Source: Chryseobacterium fluminis (GTDB taxonomy: Bacteria; Bacteroidota; Bacteroidia; Flavobacteriales; Weeksellaceae). From it: DNA of 64,000 bases. The stretch lies in the NCBI RefSeq assembly GCF_026314945.1, contig NZ_CP111121.1, positions 558,001 to 622,000 of the forward strand. Reading direction: 5' to 3'. Of the stretch, positions 49,601 to 58,403 are shown in pieces; positions within the stretch are counted from its first letter, which is position 1; each line of letters opens with the position of its first letter. Under the pieces are notes generated by a model. It worked only from the letters and a program-made list of their open reading frames with translations, was not told the DNA's origin and did not search any database. A program made the translations under genes and the position numbers.

Positions 49601-51016
49601 TTATTCTACAGCTTTTTTATTCCGGTTAATAAAATAGTATACCGGGAGCCCCAGTAACACCATTACAAACCCCGGCCAGGTATATTGCTGTTTGTAAATT
49701 AGCAGTAAAATACAGAATCCGGTCCCGATCAGAAGATAAATAAACGGCGTCACCGGATACAACCAGGCTTTATAGGGTCTTTCTAAATCCGGCTGCTTCA
49801 ATCGTAAATAAATGACTCCAAACACAGTAATCATATAAAATAAAACAATTACGAAAGAGATCATATCCAGAAGATTCCCATACTGTCCGCTGAGACATAA
49901 TAAAGATGCCCAGATCCCCTGCATCCACAAGGCATTGGCGGGAACTTCATTCTTATTATTTTTTTCAGCCTGCCTGAAAAACATTCCGTCTTTTGCCATC
50001 GTCTGAAAAACTCTGGCTCCGGCCAGGATCAGCCCGTTGTTACAGCCGAATGTAGATACCATTACCAGAACGGCAATAATTACGGTTCCCGCACTTCCGA
50101 AAATAAAGTGGGACGCAGCGACTGCTACCCTGTCATTTTCAGCAAATGCAATAGCATCTCTATCCAGGGCGTTCAGATATACATAATTTACGGCAATATA
50201 CAAAATCATGACGGCAGTAGTTCCGTAAATCATTGATTTTACAACATTTTTCTTCGGGTTTTCGATCTCTCCTGAAACAAAAGTTACACTTTCCCAGGCC
50301 ACCGAACTGAATACGGAACCGACCATTGCAGCTGCAATTCCTCCCAACAAAGTCATTCCACCGATAGGTTCCCAGCCTGCTCTCAGAAAATTCCCTAAGC
50401 TGTCCTTTTTAAGATTATTAAATGAATCGTAGCCTAAGCTGAAATTTTCTGCTAAATGAGAAAAATCAACCAGAATAAATCCGGCAGCAATTAATCCCAA
50501 AAGGGCAATTATTTTTGAGCCTGTAAAAATATTCTGAAGCATCTTTCCGCTTTCAACCCCTCTTGTGTTCAGCTGTGTCAATAATATAATCGTTGCTATT
50601 GCCAGAATCTGAATCCATGTAATTTTAAATGTTCCACTTTGGAAAATGGGCGCCGCGTCATTAAGTGCGGGAACAAGATAAGCTGTGAATTTCCCGAATG
50701 CCATCGCCACTGCAGCAATGGTACCGGTCTGAATTACCGTAAATAGTCCCCATCCATACAGAAAGCCCATCTTTTTTCCGAAGATTTCTTTCAGATAGGT
50801 ATACTGACCGCCGGCTTTCGGGAACAGGGCAGAAAGTTCACCATAGCTTATCGCTGCAGCTACTGTCATAATTCCTGTGATCACCCAGACTACGATCATC
50901 CAGTAGCCCGAGCCCAGGTTTCGCATCATATCGGCACTTACGATGAAAATTCCGCTGCCTATCATTGAACCCATTACCAACATAATGGCGTCCCAAAGTT
51001 TTAGTTTTTTTTGCAT
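49601..51016 (-). CDS. APC-family amino acid permease
   Basis: 471 aa with twelve membrane segments. The substrate-binding first helix is VMGSMIGSGIFIVSAD, with GELSALFPKAGGQYTYLKEIFG in helix 2/3 and GAVFSSVAWESVTFVSGEIENPKKN in helix 6. This is the LAT/serine-threonine-exchanger-like group; substrate cannot be named. Monocistronic. Confidence 0.92.
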   Translation of the reverse strand: MQKKLKLWDAIMLVMGSMIGSGIFIVSADMMRNLGSGYWMIVVWVITGIMTVAAAISYGELSALFPKAGGQYTYLKEIFGKKMGFLYGWGLFTVIQTGTIAAVAMAFGKFTAYLVPALNDAAPIFQSGTFKITWIQILAIATIILLTQLNTRGVESGKMLQNIFTGSKIIALLGLIAAGFILVDFSHLAENFSLGYDSFNNLKKDSLGNFLRAGWEPIGGMTLLGGIAAAMVGSVFSSVAWESVTFVSGEIENPKKNVVKSMIYGTTAVMILYIAVNYVYLNALDRDAIAFAENDRVAVAASHFIFGSAGTVIIAVLVMVSTFGCNNGLILAGARVFQTMAKDGMFFRQAEKNNKNEVPANALWMQGIWASLLCLSGQYGNLLDMISFVIVLFYMITVFGVIYLRLKQPDLERPYKAWLYPVTPFIYLLIGTGFCILLLIYKQQYTWPGFVMVLLGLPVYYFINRNKKAVE

Positions 51017-51363
51017 AGCTGAGTATAGAGGTCAAATATAAATAAATCTAAGATTGTTTTTTTATTTTGTTTGAATAATTGAGAAAACTATATTTTTTTG
51101 CTCGTATAACAAAATGCCGGAGCTTTAATCCGGTTTTTACGACATAAGCAGATTCTGGTTTTAAGATTCAGCAGTTTTACTGCAAATAAATTCTTGCCGT
51201 AAAACGAGTTATTTTATTTAGTGGAAAGTTTACGATCCACCCAGTCCCTTAGAAAATTTTATTTTAATGATATCAGTGTGCATAAAAAATGAATTTTTTC
51301 ATTTCTCAGATTTTAAAGATTTATGATTCGATATTTATTAGTATTTTTGAAAAAATATTAAAA
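51017..51363 (+). promoter_or_regulatory. Divergent regulatory region with -7 box at 51342-51349
   Basis: 347 bp between the permease and DUF4920 genes. TATTTTTG at 51342-51349 fits the -7 consensus, 14 bp before the DUF4920 start. No coding sequence or strong repeat was seen in the rest. Confidence 0.45.
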
Positions 51364-51873
51364 ATGAAATTCAAATCGATAGCATTTGTCATAGCAGTAA
51401 ATATCTCTACTTTGGCTTTTGCCCAGGAGACAAAAAAATCAGGACCTCCCGCAGGAAATGCATTGGCAGGTGATGTCTATGGAGGCGGAGTCGCTTCCGG
51501 TGCTGAATCAAAGGCCATTTCTGTAGATAAATTAAGCAAAAAGCTGAAAAAAGACAATAAAAAAGTTGAAAATATAGCGGTAAAAGGAAAGGTGACCGAT
51601 GTCTGCGAAAAAAAGGGATGCTGGTTAACAATCCAGACTGAGGATAATTCCCAGTTTTTTGTAAAAATGAAAGATTATGCATTCTTTGTTCCTACTGCTC
51701 TGAAAGGCAAGACGGTTGTTCTTGACGGAACTGCTGAAAGAAAAGTAACTTCTGTAGATGAGCAGAAGCACTATGCTGAAGATGCTAAAAAACCGCAATC
51801 TGAAATCGATGCGATCACAACTCCCAAAGAAGAGATCAGATTTGTAGCTAACGGAATTAAAGTCGTGAACTAA
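51364..51873 (+). CDS. DUF4920 domain-containing secreted protein
   Basis: 169 aa from the ATG at 51364 (MKFKSIAFVIAVNISTLAFAQ), which gives a clean signal peptide; the longer frame covers the promoter. The DUF4920 core is VAVKGKVTDVCEKKGCWLTIQ-like (two conserved cysteines) and FFVKMKDYAFFVPTAL. It has an OB-like fold, is periplasmic, and its function is unknown. Confidence 0.88.
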   Translation: MKFKSIAFVIAVNISTLAFAQETKKSGPPAGNALAGDVYGGGVASGAESKAISVDKLSKKLKKDNKKVENIAVKGKVTDVCEKKGCWLTIQTEDNSQFFVKMKDYAFFVPTALKGKTVVLDGTAERKVTSVDEQKHYAEDAKKPQSEIDAITTPKEEIRFVANGIKVVN

Positions 51874-51941
51874 GATTTGATAAATTTTTAATGTCCGCCT
51901 ATTATATTTAATTACTGCATTAAAAAACTTATATACAAAAG

Positions 51942-51972
51942 AGGCTGTCCCAAATCCGGACAGCCTTTTTTT
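51942..51972 (+). terminator. Terminator of the DUF4920 gene
   Basis: A 9-bp stem AGGCTGTCC / GGACAGCCT and seven T; it lies against the stop of the convergent carboxypeptidase gene. Confidence 0.85.
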
Positions 51973-53080
51973 ATTCTTCGATTGTAAAGCTTACTTCGGT
52001 ATCCAATTTAGGATATTTAGTCGCGGAGACAAATTTCTTTCCGGTACAGTCGATCTCGAGCCAGCCTTTTCTTTTCTTAATATCTCCTACTTCCATAACA
52101 AACGGAACAAATGAAATCTCCTCTTTTCCCGGCTCTATAATTTCGCGGTACTGTACAGCAACATCCAGAATACATTCATGGTCCGTATTCAGTTTTACAT
52201 TCCTGTACACGATGTCGTAATGCGTTTCCTGATTTTCAGGAATATCCAGATAGGTTTCCCAACCTGTAATATCAGAGTTTAAATTACCTATCGCTTTCAA
52301 TGCATAGTATAAGGCAATGGTATAATATTTCCGGGTTTCTTTTCTGGTATAGTCTTCTGCAACATGTCCCCCTTCGAACAAAATAGTAGGCATTCCTGCC
52401 TTGATGAAGTTATCTCCTGTTGAGGTCGGATAAAACTCATCAGAATATCTTCCGATCTGATTGGGAATTAATTCCTTCAGCTGCTGATATACTTCCGCTA
52501 TAACGGCCATGCATTTTTTCCGGTTATCGGTAACTGTGCGTTCCACATTTTCCGAGGGTGCTAAAAAAGACAAGGTCGCAGGATGAATTCCGTCGGTTGT
52601 AAAAATAGTTCTCTGCTCGTGAAGATTCAGAGCATAATCATATTTTTTTAAAGCTACGGTATTTTTAAGGAATTTAATCTCCTTGCTGGATTCATTATGA
52701 AAGTCCCGGTTCAGATCTATATCGGCTGCATTCAGTCGGGTCCATTTTTCAGAGCCGTCCGGATTAAGCATAAAAATAAAGTCCAGTTTTATTTTACTGA
52801 ATAATCCTTCTTTCAACTCAGGAGCTTTGTCCAGACTGTTCAGTAAGTCGAGCATGGCGTGGGTCGCATTAGATTCATTTCCGTGCATCTGGGACCAGGC
52901 AAGAACATTAATCGTTCCTGTCCCCATTGTTAATTTGTAAATGGGCTTATTCAAATAGGATTTTCCAATTTCCTGAATATAATCCTTGAGATTCATCTGT
53001 AGATAAGAAAATAATTTTTCGGGAGAAATATAACGATTGGGGAAATCAGAATGCGGCTGATAAATCTGTTCAAAATTCAT
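51971..53080 (-). CDS. M14-family zinc carboxypeptidase
   Basis: 369 aa. The zinc ligands are in MHGNESNATHAML and NLHEQRT; the substrate-binding NPDGSEKWTRLNAADIDLNRD and the glutamate region FEGGHVAEDYTRKE are present. A C-terminal beta domain of about 90 residues follows. No signal peptide is visible, so it is probably cytoplasmic. Such proteins trim peptides or peptidoglycan-derived peptides. Confidence 0.92.
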   Translation of the reverse strand: MNFEQIYQPHSDFPNRYISPEKLFSYLQMNLKDYIQEIGKSYLNKPIYKLTMGTGTINVLAWSQMHGNESNATHAMLDLLNSLDKAPELKEGLFSKIKLDFIFMLNPDGSEKWTRLNAADIDLNRDFHNESSKEIKFLKNTVALKKYDYALNLHEQRTIFTTDGIHPATLSFLAPSENVERTVTDNRKKCMAVIAEVYQQLKELIPNQIGRYSDEFYPTSTGDNFIKAGMPTILFEGGHVAEDYTRKETRKYYTIALYYALKAIGNLNSDITGWETYLDIPENQETHYDIVYRNVKLNTDHECILDVAVQYREIIEPGKEEISFVPFVMEVGDIKKRKGWLEIDCTGKKFVSATKYPKLDTEVSFTIEE

Positions 53081-53881
53081 TGCTTAAGAGTTTACAAGAG
53101 TCAAATTTAATCATTTTTAAGGAAAAATTAAAATTAACATATGTAAATTAATAAAACAGAGCTGTGTGACATTTTGTCTGTGGATAAAATTGTGGATTGC
53201 CAATTATATAATATATAGTATATAATTTATTTAAAATCAGTTATTTACAGACTTTAAATAAATTAAATTTTAAACTTAACTTGAAGATCTGAAAAATGGT
53301 ATTAATGAGTTTTGAGGAATTAAATATTAAACAGATGTTTGTGGATAAATTCCTAAAAAGTTACAGTATACAAATGTAAATTAAGTGTTATTTTAGAACA
53401 TTTGTAATTTTATCCTCTGATAACTTCGCTAATTTAATGATGTAAATTCACCCTAAAGAACATAATACAACTATATCTCCAAACTTTAGATATCGTCTTT
53501 AAAAAGTATCTCGTAATGAAAATTAAATATAAATTACACCCGTAAATAGTGCTCTTGGGCCTATGGACAGGGCTATTGGTTCCCTATTTCCTCTTATTTA
53601 CCATTCATAAAAATTGTTGTACAAAGATATCTTTTATGGCTGCAGATCTAAAATTATCGCTGGAAACTTATCCATAACTTATAAGCTTTTATCAGAAAAA
53701 ACATAGAGTATAAAAGGGTTTATTATTAGAAGGACTTGTTTACAGTATTATAAAACACTGTTAATCAATGTTATATAATGTTTACATTTGTATCCCGCTA
53801 TTATTTACATTTGTACATAGATATGATTTGCATTTGTAAATTATATTTTTTACATTTGTAAAGTGATTAAATGATCGTTAT
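53081..53881. other. AT-rich 800-bp gap with DnaA-box-like sites
   Basis: TGTGGATAA occurs at 53179-53187 and 53340-53348 (perfect DnaA box, inverted). Near-matches are TGTGGATTG at 53191 and TTATCCATA at 53668. A nearly pure A/T stretch lies at 53200-53280 (AATTATATAATATATAG). It also holds seven copies of a TTTACATTTGTAAA-type palindrome. No gene is present. A replication origin or a plasmid-like control region are both possible readings. Confidence 0.5.
53781..53862. promoter_or_regulatory. Array of four palindromic operators upstream of the XRE regulator
   Basis: TTTACATTTGTA-type sites start at 53781, 53804, 53827 and 53849 (spacing 23, 23, 22 bp); the last is a perfect palindrome TTTACA-TT-TGTAAA. 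Further sites lie at ~53135, 53369 (inverted) and 53397. Each contains TACATTTG, which also fits the -7 promoter box. The last site ends 19 bp before the regulator start, so autoregulation is likely. Confidence 0.7.
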
Positions 53882-54421
53882 ATGAGTCTAAATGAAAGAA
53901 TTTCAAAAGTTATCGAGTATTCAGGATTTACGCCATCGGAATTTGCCGATGAGATCGATGTTCAGCGTTCGTCAATTTCACATATTACTTCAGGGAGAAA
54001 TAAACCCTCGTTAGAATTCATCATAAAAATAAAGTCCCGCTTTCCGGAAATTCTTTGGGATTGGCTGGTAACGGGAGAAGGCGATATGCTCAAGTCCGAA
54101 TTACCCGAAGTAACAGAAGATTTGGAAGAAGAGCCTAAAGTTGAAAAGACCGTTCCTACTTCTCTACCCGACCTTTTCATGATGATGAATAATGATGACG
54201 ACTTTGGAAGCGAAGAAGCTCAGCCGGAACCCGGAAAACAGAATCCCGCAGAATCGTTTATTCGTGATCATGATACGTCGTCAGATAAAATATCCAATTC
54301 TCAGCGATTAGAGAATTCAAATGATCAGATCATTAATCAAGCAATTGGTAATCAAAATAATAAGATAAAGCGTATTGTAATATTCTACGAAAATGGAAAA
54401 TTTGAAAGTTTTGAACCATAA
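53882..54421 (+). CDS. XRE-type helix-turn-helix regulator
   Basis: 179 aa. The HTH (residues 3-65) has RISKVIEYSGFTPSEFADEI and QRSSISHITSGRNKPSLEF, followed by the DWLVTGEGDM segment often seen in phage-repressor-like proteins. The middle ~90 residues are acidic and polar, probably disordered. The C-terminus ends with a short conserved-looking strand, IKRIVIFYENGKFESFEP. The palindrome array directly upstream is the obvious binding site. Targets other than itself are unknown. Confidence 0.88.
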   Translation: MSLNERISKVIEYSGFTPSEFADEIDVQRSSISHITSGRNKPSLEFIIKIKSRFPEILWDWLVTGEGDMLKSELPEVTEDLEEEPKVEKTVPTSLPDLFMMMNNDDDFGSEEAQPEPGKQNPAESFIRDHDTSSDKISNSQRLENSNDQIINQAIGNQNNKIKRIVIFYENGKFESFEP

Positions 54422-54450
54422 AAAAACCTGATCACTGAAATGACCAGGTA
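54421..54450 (-). terminator. Terminator of the interrupted T9SS gene
   Basis: ACCTG.TCA / TGA.CAGGT stem with a 6-base loop; on the minus strand six T follow. It overlaps the end of the XRE gene. Confidence 0.6.
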
Positions 54451-54477
54451 AAAAATATTTGAAGAAGAAAACTAAAG

Positions 54478-54634
54478 CTATTGCTTTAATAGTTTTGTAA
54501 TTTTTGTCAGCTCGCTGCTCTTTATTTTTAAAATATAATTTCCTTTTGGCAGATCAGAAACATTATATTCATCAGCCCCTTTTAATGTTCTTATAAGTTT
54601 ACCGGATACATCCATTATTAATTTTAAAATAGTC
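54478..54634 (-). pseudogene. T9SS C-terminal sorting domain, 3' half of an interrupted gene
   Basis: The minus-strand frame reads ILKLIMDVSGKLIRTLKG, then YNVSDLPKGNYILKIK and ends LTKITKLLKQ-stop. This is the last ~50 residues of a type A T9SS sorting domain (Por secretion tail). It has no start and abuts the left end of the Tn3-type element at 54640. The 5' part lies at 62565-63389. Confidence 0.85.
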
Positions 54635-54639
54635 CTTTA
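54635..54639. repeat. Left target-site duplication (CTTTA)
   Basis: CTTTA directly outside the left inverted repeat, identical to 62565-62569. Confidence 0.75.
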
Positions 54640-54661
54640 GGCGTCAGTCGACGAAACGGAA
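54640..54661. repeat. Left terminal inverted repeat, shortened
   Basis: GGCGTCAGTCGACGAAACGGA; after this the match to the right repeat stops and recombinase coding sequence begins, so the inner 16 bases of the original repeat appear lost. Confidence 0.85.
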
Positions 54662-55048
54662 CTGCCTCCAATCCTCCTTTTGTTCTCTCCCGGATTAAAT
54701 CCTTTTCAAATTCTGCAAAGGATGCAGAAATATTAAAAAATAATCTTCCTTGCGGAGTCGTAGTGTCTATATTGTCATGTAAGCTTTATAGAGCTACATT
54801 TTTAGATTTAATATTTCGACAATTTCTAACAGATGTTTTAAAAATATTCCAAGTCTGTCCAATTTATATAACAACAACATCATCCTTACGAATTTGCTCT
54901 AATAATTTTTTGAGTTGTGGTCTTCCTTTTTAGCTCCCCGAAACTGTTTCCTTAAAAAAATCATTTCACATCCTAATTTATTTAAAGCGCCTTCCTGCAG
55001 ATTTTAATTTTGGTCCTGTGTTGATATTCTGATATGTCCAATTTTCAT
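54640..55048 (-). pseudogene. Serine recombinase (resolvase/invertase), decayed
   Basis: ATG at 55048 opens MKIGHIRISTQDQN, the family start with the region around the catalytic serine. Fragments in shifting frames follow: LNKLGCEMIF, LLYKLDRLGIFLKHLLEIVE and ASFAEFEKDLIRERTKGGLEA. At least three stops or frameshifts interrupt it. It runs straight into the left inverted repeat, so the C-terminal DNA-binding helix region is missing. In Tn3 transposons this enzyme resolves cointegrates. Confidence 0.85.
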
Positions 55049-55204
55049 AAGTATAGATAATTTCGTTAAAAATTTAATAAATATACTCAATTTATTATAT
55101 TAGTTTTTTTTACTTAGTTTTATTTTAAAACGTAATTTTCAGAAAACACAAAAAAGTACAAGTAACGGACGTTTTAATTTACTGAAGAAAAAATATTTGT
55201 ATCT

Positions 55205-56165
55205 CTAGAAACAAGTATTATCAGACTTTGAGATAAAAGAGTTAATTAAAATTCCAGAAACTGACGAAGAATTAATCATCAACTATTTTTTATCGGAAAA
55301 TGATTTTTCAATATTAAAAATCAATGTAGAACAAACACCAATAAGTTGGGATTTGCAGTCAATCTTAGTTATATGAGATATCCGGGGATTATTTTAGCTC
55401 TTGAGTTATATCCTTCGAAAAATCTTACAGTTTATTGGCAGTCAACTAGGAATAAATGTTTTAGAATGGGAAAACTAACAAAAAAGGAGAGAACATATAA
55501 GAATACTGCAATCTGTTTATGGATTTAGAATATTTACAACCAGAGATTATACTGTCTACAAAGGGTTGTTACAAGAATTAGCTCTCAAAACAGATAAAGG
55601 ATTTGTTGTGGCAGAAGAATTAGTTAATTTCTTCGTAAAAATAAAATCTTACTTCCTGCAACTGGAACAGTTGAAAGGCTTTGCTCAGAAGTTCTTATTA
55701 ATGCAGAAAAGCAAATCTATGATGCGCTGAGTTATTCATTGTCCAATCATCAGAAACAGTTATTAGATGCTTTTCTCAACTTACAGGAAAAAAGCAGTAT
55801 TAGTCAACTAAATTGGCTCAGGCAATCCCCACAGGCAGTCAATTCCAAATTTTTACTGATTCATATAAAGAGGTTGAGACAATAAAAGAAATTAATCTCC
55901 CGAAAGACATTTGTACGAATATTCATCAAAACCGATTACTAAAAATAGCCAGAGAAGTGACAGATGATACTACAACATCTAAGGGATTTTGAAAAATCCC
56001 GGAGATATGCAACTTTAGTCGCAATACTTCTGGACCAAAGCTTCTATTATCGATGAAATTATAGAAATGAATGATAAAAACATCGGATCTTTGTTTTGTA
56101 GCTATTACAGGATCTTTACTACCTACAACATTCTTATACGATTTTAAATTAATTGTATTGGTTAA
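55205..56165 (+). pseudogene. Tn3-family transposase, N-terminal DUF4158 region only, decayed
   Basis: Fragments in all three frames follow the DUF4158 order: EELIINYFLSENDFSIL, LGFAVNLSYMRYPG, VYGFRIFTTRDYTVYKGLL, LLPATGTVERLCSE, SISQLNWLRQSPQAVNS, NIHQNRLLKIAREV and LRDFEKSRRYATLVAILL. The catalytic DDE part (about 600 residues) is absent. Many frameshifts and stops. Confidence 0.85.
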
Positions 56166-56292
56166 TTTTGCTCTTTATGAAATGATATTGATAAAGAAAA
56201 AAAATGATTCGAATGTACTGAACAAATAATTAAATAATGTCCCCAAAATAATGATAACGAGTCGCCTCATATTAAAATGTGGCGACTTACTA

Positions 56293-56663
56293 TTATTTAT
56301 CCATCGCTTTAATTTCTGGTGAAGTTGGCGGTAAATGTTGAAATTTATAAGTATGCATCTTATCCTCAAAAACATCAAATTTACTCAATGGAACTGTATC
56401 TGTAACAGATTTAACAAAATGAAAGTTTTAATATCAACAATATTCTTTAATTGATAAGTACTATCCTTATAAAAAACCAAATCAAAAAATCGAAATTGAT
56501 TATTTTGTGAATTTTTCCCGTTAATAATATCAATTTCTCTCTTTAAATAAATATTACCTTGCTGGTCTTCATATAGTATATTATCTTTAATATCTTTCAT
56601 TTTTTTCTGTTGGCTACATGAACAAACCATAAAAACGGTGAATAATCCAATAATTATTTTCAT
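56293..56663 (-). pseudogene. Second cargo lipoprotein (immunity candidate), frameshifted
   Basis: The frame from 56663 has a lipoprotein signal (FTVFMVCSCSQQ) and reads to YQLKNIVDIKT, then ends out of frame after 92 aa. In the next frame the sense continues as FHFVKSVTDTVPLSKFDVFED and ends PEIKAMDK-stop at 56293. One extra T in the TTT run at ~56422 would join them into a 122-aa protein. Its ATG overlaps the previous lipoprotein stop by 4 bp. Whether the break is real or an error decides if immunity is intact. Confidence 0.7.
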
Positions 56664-57223
56664 TTTCTTTTTTTCTCAATACAATTTTCCATTTTCTGGC
56701 TAGAAATATCAATAGTATCATGATGCTGATTTACCTTTAGTTGACAGATTTCGTCAATGCCAGTATGTTGATAACCTATTCTATAAGCATTTTCAACAAT
56801 TGGGAAATCAATTGTTTTATCATTTTTAAGAATGATAGAATCTGAATATACAGTATTGGCCTGTTGAACTATCTCTAATATTACTTTATCTTCTGCGCCT
56901 TTTCTATATTTTAAAAAAATTGGAATTTTAGATGCGGCTAAAGTTGTTTTTAATATTACAGCCTCTTTTTTTAAGTTTTCAAAATTGATTTTAAAATATA
57001 CTATATTATCCTGCAAATGATCTTTCCAAATAGCTGAGTCCACCAGAATCTTTTTTTCATTATAGGCCAATTGCATATTTTCAAATTTTTGAAATTGCAC
57101 ATTGAAAACAAGAGGTTTCTTAACCTCTTGTTTTTGGATTGAATATTCATTTTGTTTTTTACAACCATTGAATAATAATATGGCTAATACAATAACACTA
57201 TTTTTTATTTTTACATGTGTCAT
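56660..57223 (-). CDS. Cargo lipoprotein, candidate immunity protein
   Basis: 187 aa; the lipoprotein signal ends AILLFNGCKK. The mature part is beta-rich (FNVQFQKFENMQLAYNEKK, YFKINFENLKKEAVILKT, IPIFLKYRKG), resembling a small periplasmic sandwich domain. No known family. It overlaps the end of the GH19 gene by 26 bp. Immunity against a periplasm-acting lysozyme would need exactly this location (periplasmic, lipid-anchored), but this is inferred from position only. Confidence 0.6.
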   Translation of the reverse strand: MTHVKIKNSVIVLAILLFNGCKKQNEYSIQKQEVKKPLVFNVQFQKFENMQLAYNEKKILVDSAIWKDHLQDNIVYFKINFENLKKEAVILKTTLAASKIPIFLKYRKGAEDKVILEIVQQANTVYSDSIILKNDKTIDFPIVENAYRIGYQHTGIDEICQLKVNQHHDTIDISSQKMENCIEKKRK

Positions 57224-58340
57224 ATCTCATTACTTTTTTTAAAATATCAGTAAATAATTTTCTATCATTGAAGCCATTTGGGACACTTACATAGCCATTA
57301 ATTTCTCTTGAAACAGTTAAAACATCATCTTTATCAGCATATTGATTTATATTGCCTGTTTTAGCACCAATATTTTTCCAGAAGTATCCAGATGCCTGAC
57401 ATGCAAAATTAATTTCTTTTGCAACTCTCGGAACGAATTCATTCAATGTTGAATTGATTTTTAAGGCCTTTCTTAATTTCTCATAGTTATAATCATGAGT
57501 AAGCTGTATCAAACCTCTTCCTCTATAAAAAGCTCCTCCACTAACATTAGAATTGGGATTCTTTTCATAAGTAATGGTAAATCTTTGAGTTTCATGATAA
57601 CATTGTGCTAAAAAATGAATTTTTCTAATACAAGTATTTATATCGTAGTCCTTAAAAACTTTATTCAAAGCTTCAGCAAATTTATTAAAATTAGCATCCG
57701 AAGAATTTAACTTTTCTGGATAGTCTAAATTAAATAAATCTTCATGTAACTCATCATACATTGTAATATCTCTAAATTGCTTTTTGCCATTTTTTAAAAT
57801 GGGATTCCCTTTTACATCTCTTATTAATTTACCATTTTCAATATAAACTTCTTGCTTTCGTAATTCAATAATAATATTTTTTAATTCTTCAGATGTTATT
57901 CCTCTATTACAAAAGCAGGTTTTATCTTTTGTAATTTGGTTTGAAAACACTAACTTAAATTCTTCTGTTTTTCCAGAAAGCCCATCACAAGTAACTGTTG
58001 CTTGATATACAAAGCCATCTTGCCATAAGTATCTATCAAATTTTTTATTTATTGGAAACGATGTTTTTACATTAGTTTTTCCATTAGATTGAACATTTAA
58101 ATTGTACGGAGATACGGCAAATTCATTGGTTGCATTCATTTCTTGAACAAAAATCGTAGCATTTCCTTTATTTAATTTTTTTGTTTCAATCTCAAAATTT
58201 AAATATATAAAATCGTTATCTTTTGAGCAAGAAATATATTTAATGTTTAGTTTTTTATTTGGTGGATTTTCAACACCATCAGTATTATTTAGGCCTAACG
58301 CTTTTATTTTATGAATTCCTAATGGTTTTATTATACTCAT
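57198..58340 (-). CDS. GH19 chitinase/lysozyme-fold protein, probable antibacterial effector
   Basis: 380 aa, no signal peptide. Residues 1-135 look like an immunoglobulin-type beta domain (GNATIFVQEMNATNEF). A linker with CFCNRGITSEELKNII (142-157) follows; this motif often precedes GH19 domains in T6SS-linked proteins of Flavobacteriia as I remember it. The catalytic domain (about 215-375) has FLAQCYHETQRF (E250), a second acid E259, and YRGRGLIQLTHDYNY (272-286). GH19 enzymes cleave chitin or peptidoglycan glycan chains. Lack of a signal plus adjacent lipoproteins suggests contact-delivered peptidoglycan hydrolase. Delivery route unproven. Confidence 0.75.
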   Translation of the reverse strand: MSIIKPLGIHKIKALGLNNTDGVENPPNKKLNIKYISCSKDNDFIYLNFEIETKKLNKGNATIFVQEMNATNEFAVSPYNLNVQSNGKTNVKTSFPINKKFDRYLWQDGFVYQATVTCDGLSGKTEEFKLVFSNQITKDKTCFCNRGITSEELKNIIIELRKQEVYIENGKLIRDVKGNPILKNGKKQFRDITMYDELHEDLFNLDYPEKLNSSDANFNKFAEALNKVFKDYDINTCIRKIHFLAQCYHETQRFTITYEKNPNSNVSGGAFYRGRGLIQLTHDYNYEKLRKALKINSTLNEFVPRVAKEINFACQASGYFWKNIGAKTGNINQYADKDDVLTVSREINGYVSVPNGFNDRKLFTDILKKVMRYDTCKNKK

Positions 58341-58403
58341 TTTGTAAATTTTAATTGTTAAAAAAATAGAAATGGTGGCAGTTACACCACCATTTCGTTA
58401 TGT

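Noticed and set aside
55346..55528. Independent 60-aa gene
   Set aside because: Its sequence (GFAVNLSYMRYPG) is a piece of the decayed DUF4158 transposase.
56175..56378. 67-aa minus-strand gene after the second lipoprotein
   Set aside because: A different frame of the lipoprotein's true 3' end, which reads sensibly to PEIKAMDK.
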